Below are positions 62,208 through 64,000 of a stretch of 64,000 bases of DNA, piece after piece. Both the position numbers and the translations under genes were made by a program. Position 1 is the stretch's first letter, and every line of letters begins with the position of its first letter. Source of the stretch: Lampris incognitus (Eukaryota; Chordata; Actinopteri; Lampriformes; Lampridae); NCBI RefSeq assembly GCF_029633865.1, contig NC_079217.1:52985979-53049978 (forward strand), in the 5' to 3' direction. The notes below the pieces were generated by a model. The model saw only the letters and a list, made by a program, of their open reading frames with translations. It did no database searches and was not told where the DNA came from.

Positions 62208-63359
62208 GTAGACATCTTTAATATTCTCAAGTGCCTCATATACTCACTTCACGCCACAGTAAATTTAGCCATTTTTACTGGGATTGCCTTTGGTGTTAAA
62301 GTGTCTGTTGCCTCATATCTCAGGAAATAGTGCCGTAGTACATCACAGCTATTGGCACAACATTTTCCTGTAGTTGTGTCAAACGGTCTCACAGATTCTC
62401 AGCTTTCTCGTATTCTTCATGTTGTTTGTAATACATCTTGTCATAGCCGATGAAAATGCATACCTGTGCTCTTGCAAAGAGGAGGCCAAATACTCCTCCC
62501 TGTTGCACTGCGCTGTAGCTGCAGTGTGGGGGCAGTTGACTTAATGACAGACAGGCAAAAAGCAACTGCACATTGTGAAAATGCTGACCTTACATGAAAA
62601 ATTGTGACACACTAGAAAAATCTAGTCCACCTGCCAATTTTCCAGTTCATTTTAAACAAGGACATGAACACACAACAGGTCTGATAGGTCTGAATTGCAC
62701 GAATTTGTTTGGTGTGTCAGAAAAGGTGCTTTCCAGGGGAGACATGGAAAATAATGCTGCATTGTCACACATAACAGAAATGCATAATCAAGCAGCTAGT
62801 CCATCATCAGCAGTCACAAACCCTTTTAGCGCAAAGCACTGAATGGCCTCCTCCTGTGGTTAGCAGATGAATGGGAAATGGGTACTTTTTATACTTCTGT
62901 GGGGAGTGGGTGGGTGGGTGGGGATAATTGCAGCAAAGAGATTTTGTTTTGTGGATTTTTTAAAAAAATGTTTCTTTACTTAGAGTGAATTGTTTCATCT
63001 GGGGACAGAGGGAAGTGTTTCTAAAATGGCCAAATGTTGAGAGATGATATCTGCAATCTAATGGCCATAAGATACGCTGTGCATTTAAGAGTGATGGATT
63101 TAAAATGTGACCAATTAAAATGACATAATTCTGGGGAAAAAAATGCATAATGGACGTCAGCAATATCGCCATACTCAACAACTTAACAACCGTGATAATA
63201 AATGTTAATGCAATTTATTCACATAGCGCCTTTTCCAGAGCTTCGTACAACAAAATGAAAAGGAGAGGAGAGCTGATCAGTCATTGTCTTCATCGTCATC
63301 AACACCCACATTACATGTCTAACTATCACGTTACACTTCAATCATTTTGCATGTTGTTT
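62208..63359. other. noncoding flank, no gene seen
   Basis: Mostly AT-rich. Frames such as 62594-62842 show no recognised domain. A GGGTGGGTGGGT stretch lies near 62906-62921. Confidence 0.5.
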
Positions 63360-63770
63360 TTTTTTTGTGGCTTTTTTCCCCTTCTTTATCTCCCCAATTT
63401 TGCCTGGCCAATTACCCTGTTTTCCGAGCTGTCCCGGTCGCTGTTTCACCTCTGCCGATTCCGCGGAGAGCTGCAGACTACCACATGCCTCCTCCGATAC
63501 ACGTGGAGTCGCCAGCTGCTTCTTTTCACCTGACAGTGAGGTGTTTCACCAGGGGGATGTAGCACGTGGGAGGATCACGCTATTCTCCCCAGTTCCCCCT
63601 CCCCCCGAACAGTTGCCCTGACTGACCAGAGGAGGCGCTAGTGCATCGACCAGGACGCATACTCACAGACACGGCCAATTGTGTCTGAAGGGACGCCCGA
63701 GTAAGGCGGAGGCAACACAGGGAGTTACTAAGCAATGGGATATACAGCTACGCTACCCGGATACCCCATT
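63360..63770 (-). mobile_element. tRNA-derived SINE, second family
   Basis: On the minus strand the head ATCCGGGTAGCGTAGCTGTA resembles a tRNA A-box region. It is followed by a degraded B-box zone and a body with CCGTGTCTGTGAGTATGCGT and CTGGTCGATGCACTAGCGCC. It ends in an A-rich stretch (poly-T at 63357-63366 on the plus strand). Common in teleost genomes. Confidence 0.6.
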
Positions 63771-63880
63771 TTGCCTGTTTTAAAAACCTTTAAGCATTCA
63801 TAAAATTAATTCCGAAACTTGCATTGCTGTTGCGGTAATGTGGAGACAGCAGGCCATGTTGGCAAAGTAGGCTACATCCA

Positions 63881-64000
63881 ACATTACATTACATTACATC
63901 ACAGTCATTTAGCCAACACTTTTATCCAAAGCAACTTACAATAAGTGCATTCGATGTAGGAAATCAGGAGAACTACTAGTCATCAGAGGCCATAAGTGCA
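63881..64000 (-). mobile_element. L2-clade LINE 3' end, continuing past the window
   Basis: ACATTACATTACATTACATC tail followed by CAGTCATTTAGCCAACACTT and CCAAAGCAACTTACAATAAG, the inverse of the L2 3' end at 13150-13346. Confidence 0.8.

Overview
This window looks like teleost fish genomic DNA. It holds two split vertebrate genes with GT-AG introns, very dense dinucleotide microsatellites, and a typical fish mixture of mobile elements: Tc1/mariner, L1-, L2-, RTE- and Tx1-type LINEs, BEL/Pao, Helitron, PIF/Harbinger-like, and tRNA-derived SINEs. No bacterial, viral or organellar gene set is present.

Two conserved genes stand head to head. On the minus strand, the 5' part of clpb (mitochondrial AAA+ disaggregase, Skd3) is seen as three coding exons (10658-10202, 9883-9832, 749-663). 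The rest lies beyond the left edge. On the plus strand stard10 (START-domain phospholipid transfer protein) is complete: six coding exons (22112-22270, 31919-32066, 32162-32265, 35350-35467, 41974-42026, 48775-48978) join in phase to give 261 residues. About 11.4 kb separates the two start codons. CLPB and STARD10 are also close neighbours on human chromosome 11q13.4, so this is retained synteny.

Layout. 1-10.66 kb: clpb with an L1-like LINE, RTE-tail copies and a SINE in its introns. 10.66-11.15 kb: GC-rich clpb promoter. 11.15-14.66 kb: nested LINE insertions, then a LINE fragment between (GA)n tracts. 15.28-16.50 kb: a Tc1-type transposon with an open 346-aa DD36E transposase. 18.4-20.2 kb: a pogo-like fossil. 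21.1-48.98 kb: stard10; intron 1 carries a fold-back element and an L2 LINE split by an RTE copy, intron 3 a PIF/Harbinger-like MITE, intron 4 a Tx1-clade LINE in a TC tract, and intron 5 a decayed BEL/Pao element. 49-64 kb: 3' flank with a Helitron, a CpG-rich island (about 54.0-55.3 kb) that may be the promoter of a further gene, a full-length but broken RTE LINE (58.3-61.4 kb) and SINEs. A possible 5' exon of an unidentified plus-strand gene lies near 62.16 kb.

I found no clearly new biological system. The most notable signals are repeated LINE insertions inside (TC)n/(GA)n tracts, one tract ending at a stard10 splice acceptor, and the open DD36E transposase. All assignments come from reading the sequence and remembered family features. 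No database search was run.
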